A stretch of DNA of 64,000 nt, from assembly GCF_001278075.1 (NCBI RefSeq), contig NZ_CP011340.1, positions 744,001 through 808,000 on the forward strand. Direction: 5' to 3'. The notes below the pieces were generated by a model. It was not told the origin of the DNA. It was given only the letters and a program-made list of their open reading frames with translations, and made no database searches. This document shows positions 61,932 to 64,000 of the stretch, in pieces. The stretch comes from Streptomyces pristinaespiralis. GTDB lineage: Bacteria; Actinomycetota; Actinomycetes; Streptomycetales; Streptomycetaceae. The first letter of the stretch is position 1; the number at the start of each line of letters is the position of its first letter. A program made the position numbers and the translations under genes.

Positions 61932-62058
61932 GAACGCCTCCGTTCTCCACTGGCGGCCCCGCTCCGTGCGGCGCATACCGCCCCGCCGGGGCCGGCCGTG
62001 CATCCCGACCGGATCGGTCTCTTCCTGTCTTCTGCGACCGCCCGGAGGCGCCGGGCGG

Positions 62059-62841
62059 TCACGGCTTCGGGCGGTCGGCCCGTCTCCCCGCCCTGGAGCC
62101 GGCGTAGGCGGCCTCCCTCAGCTTGCCGAGCCTGCCGGTCGGGTGCAGATGCGGCAGGCGGTTCAGATAGGGGTCGTACGAGACGGTGTCCTCGGCCGGA
62201 AGGTCGTGGGGCGGCCCCGTGGTGAGCGTGCCCAAGGCGCGCCACGCCTGCCCCGGCTGCGCCGCGCACAGGTGGAAGGTGACCGGGCCTGCCTGAAGCG
62301 TCCTGTGCAGACCTGCGAGGTCGCTGGGCGCGAAGGGTGAGGTCACCACCGGATGTGCGGCCAGAGTGCCCTCGCGGTCACCGATGCGGTACGGGAGCAG
62401 CGTGGAGTAGGGGCCGGCGAGTGCGTCGAGCCGGGGCCTGGGCAGATGCCTGGTCCGCGGTCCGCTGCCGCTGCTGGTCAGCAGCAGGTCCAGGGGGCGG
62501 TCGGGACCTCCGGCGTCGGCCACGCGCACGGCGAGACCCAGGGCGTCCGGCAGCCGTCCGGGCAGGCCCGCTGCGCGTGACCACCGCAGCCGCACCTGGT
62601 GGACGCCCGGGTCGTCGAGCCACGGCTCGCCCCAAGGGGGACCGGCCGGCTGTATCTCGAGGACGCCGTTGCAGCTGACCCCGAAGGGGTGCAGAGCGGG
62701 CGCGTGGCGCCGCCGCGCGATGCCCCGCGCCGCCCGCGCGGCGAGCCTGACGCCGACGGGCAGCTTCGTCCCCGCCCCGGACGTGTGACGGGTCGACGTA
62801 TGACGGGTCGGGATGCGACCGGTCGGGGTGTGACTGGTCAA
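62059..62841 (-). CDS. Unknown protein, possibly catalase-like fold, 260 aa
   Basis: Hypothetical. N-terminus is Thr/His/Arg-rich low complexity (RHTSTRHTSG). The domain proper begins RHAPALHPFGVSCNGVLEI. The strings GLPGRLPDALGLAVRVADAG, LDLLLTSSGSGPRTRHLP and the ending YDPYLNRLPHLHPTGRLGKLREAAYAGSR resemble parts of the catalase beta-barrel and the 'hrplG.inr.R..vY' tail of catalase-related proteins, without the heme Tyr. Streptomyces relatives are labelled 'phosphodiesterase' without proof. The TTG start at 62841 is supported by AAGGAG ten bases upstream. Function not established. Confidence 0.6.
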   Translation of the reverse strand: MTSHTPTGRIPTRHTSTRHTSGAGTKLPVGVRLAARAARGIARRRHAPALHPFGVSCNGVLEIQPAGPPWGEPWLDDPGVHQVRLRWSRAAGLPGRLPDALGLAVRVADAGGPDRPLDLLLTSSGSGPRTRHLPRPRLDALAGPYSTLLPYRIGDREGTLAAHPVVTSPFAPSDLAGLHRTLQAGPVTFHLCAAQPGQAWRALGTLTTGPPHDLPAEDTVSYDPYLNRLPHLHPTGRLGKLREAAYAGSRAGRRADRPKP

Positions 62842-63247
62842 CGGCGATCTGCTCCTTCCGCGAGGGGGCGCACACCGTCGCGAGTGCCCCCGCCGGGCGG
62901 CGCGAACCCTGTGCCGGCCCTCGTACCCGTGAGGCGGCCTCGGGCGCCGACGCGCCGTCTACGCCCCGAGGGCATTCACGCGGGGCTGCGCGCCGACGTC
63001 GGTATGACGGCCCCGGTCGCCGGGCGGCGTGGCGCTGCCCGGCGCCCGGGACCCGGACCGGCACGGGCAGCCGGCGCGTCGGCGACGGCTCCGGTGGTGC
63101 AGGCACAGACGGCCTTGTGCGGAGGGCCACCGCCGGCTCCCCGCGCGGGCAGGTGCCGGGCGGAGCGCCGACCCCGGTGGCTTCTCCAGGATCTGGTCGC
63201 CATCGCCCGGCTGCCCTGAGTCGGGTGCCCGATCGCTCAGACCGTGC
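62842..63247. other. Intergenic, no gene seen
   Basis: A 406-bp gap between ctaC and the catalase-like gene, both on the minus strand. It is GC-rich, with open frames but no protein character. Presumably includes the downstream gene's promoter. Confidence 0.35.
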
Positions 63248-64000
63248 TCACAGCTTGTTGGGCTCCGCGTTCCTGGCCGGGTCGGTCAGTTCGACGCCCG
63301 CCGGGATGAACCCGCTCTGCCCCTTCGCGGCCAGGCTCTTCAGGTGCTGCTGGTACCGCTCGGGGGAGACGATCTTGACGTTGAAGAGCATCCGGGCATG
63401 GTCGACACCGCAGAGCTCGGCGCACTTGCCCCGGTAGGTGCCCTCCCTGCTGGGCGTCACCTCGAAGGCGTTGACGTTGTGGCCGGGGAAGACGTCCTGC
63501 TTGAACAGGAAGGGCACGACCCAGAACGAGTGGATGACGTCCCGGGAGGAGAGGATGAAGCGGACCTTCTCCCCCTTGGGCAGCCACAGCGTCGGGCCGG
63601 GATTGCCGTTCTGCGGATTCCGTGTGCCGGGGACACCCGCGTCGTAGACACCCTCGGCCCCCGCAGGGAAGTCCTGACGGAACCGGTCAGGGTACGTACC
63701 CAGCAAGGGGTCCCCCAGGGCGTTGCCCGTGCCGGCATTGCCGTCGACGTTCTCGATGTAGTTGAAACCCCAGCTCCACTGGTAGCCCACCACACCGATG
63801 GTGTGCGCCGGCTTCTGGGAGAGCTCCAGGAGCTTCGACTCGTCCCGCGCCGTGAAGTAGAAGAACACCGACACGATGATGATCGGGACCACGGTGTACA
63901 ACGCCTCGATCGGCATGTTGTACCGGGTCTGCGGAGGGATGTCGACCTTCGTACGGCTGCGCCGGAAGCAGATGACGCTCCACACGATCAGCCCCCACAC
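63248..64000 (-). CDS. ctaC: Cytochrome c oxidase subunit II, N-terminus cut by window edge
   Basis: Copper-A subunit of the aa3 oxidase, anchored in the membrane, passing electrons from the bcc complex/cytochrome c to subunit I. The 251 codons present begin within the second TM region (WGLIVWSVICF; ALYTVVPIIIVSVFFYFTARD). The periplasmic cupredoxin domain carries VVGYQWSWGFNY (aromatic electron-entry), and the CuA ligands HSFWV (His), then CAELCGVDHARM (Cys, Glu, Cys, His, Met). An insertion around GNAGTGNALGDPLLGTYPD is typical of actinomycetes. The N-terminal signal/lipobox lies beyond 64000. Confidence 0.95.
   Translation of the reverse strand: MWGLIVWSVICFRRSRTKVDIPPQTRYNMPIEALYTVVPIIIVSVFFYFTARDESKLLELSQKPAHTIGVVGYQWSWGFNYIENVDGNAGTGNALGDPLLGTYPDRFRQDFPAGAEGVYDAGVPGTRNPQNGNPGPTLWLPKGEKVRFILSSRDVIHSFWVVPFLFKQDVFPGHNVNAFEVTPSREGTYRGKCAELCGVDHARMLFNVKIVSPERYQQHLKSLAAKGQSGFIPAGVELTDPARNAEPNKL

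Overview
The window looks like chromosome from a Streptomyces or a very close relative. GC is very high throughout, with strong third-position GC bias and frequent GTG starts. The gene content is typical of the group: several SpoIIE/PP2C phosphatases, TetR/HxlR/LysR regulators, a Ser/Thr kinase with a DUF4328 tail, a DUF5709 protein, a Zur-regulated L32 paralogue, and ctaC at the right edge. I see no rRNA or tRNA gene, integrase, intact insertion sequence or CRISPR array.

Layout. 1-9.3 kb: a truncated SDR, a CapA-like protein, a beta-propeller lipoprotein, a module of NCS1 permease / TetR / YtcJ-type amidohydrolase, then two small unknowns and a Nudix hydrolase. 9.5-14.9 kb: secreted M23 peptidase, an unknown gene followed by 42-bp tandem repeats, a universal stress protein, an S66 peptidase, RNase HI with a Cys-containing tail, a small membrane protein. 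15.2-17.8 kb: a Zur box with cysteine-free L32 (rpmF paralogue), then a two-gene RNA repair operon: Rnl1-type RNA ligase plus a kinase-phosphatase built like T4 Pnkp. 17.9-22.9 kb: PEP mutase/isocitrate lyase-like protein, orphan hypotheticals, RibD-type reductase, and a divergent TetR/SDR pair. 23.2-26.9 kb: Baeyer-Villiger-type monooxygenase divergent from an SMP-30 lactonase-like lipoprotein, plus TetR. 27-35.8 kb: three large SpoIIE phosphatases with a lipoprotein and a RidA/HxlR pair between them. 35.9-42 kb: P450, Fur-family regulator, katG, FAD oxidoreductase. 42.4-47 kb: exported proteins (PGRP amidase, PhoX phosphatase behind a PHO box, I36-type inhibitor, class-A-like serine hydrolase, an unknown). 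47.3-55 kb: LysR, HTH regulator, membrane SpoIIE phosphatase, unknown coiled-coil protein, Ser/Thr kinase. 55.1-57.4 kb: an accessory-looking set with an amphipathic glycine-rich membrane protein, its coupled partner and a GIY-YIG protein. 57.6-64 kb: acyltransferase 3, CorA, TetR/Maa operon, DUF5709, a possible catalase-fold protein and ctaC (partial).

Most promising for follow-up: the RNA ligase/Pnkp operon (end healing plus sealing, the pair T4 uses to undo tRNA cleavage); the 55.1-57.4 kb trio as a possible uncharacterised defence or membrane-acting system; and a recurring pattern in which the last codons plus stop of a gene appear repeated in tandem just beyond its 3' end (four loci). 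Several regulatory sites can be read directly: the Zur box at rpmF, three PHO direct-repeat units at phoX, twin palindromes at the Maa/TetR operon, a palindrome inside an orphan promoter at 42.2 kb, and palindromes in most divergent regulator/target gaps. Long GC-rich hairpins lie between many convergent genes and are called as terminators.
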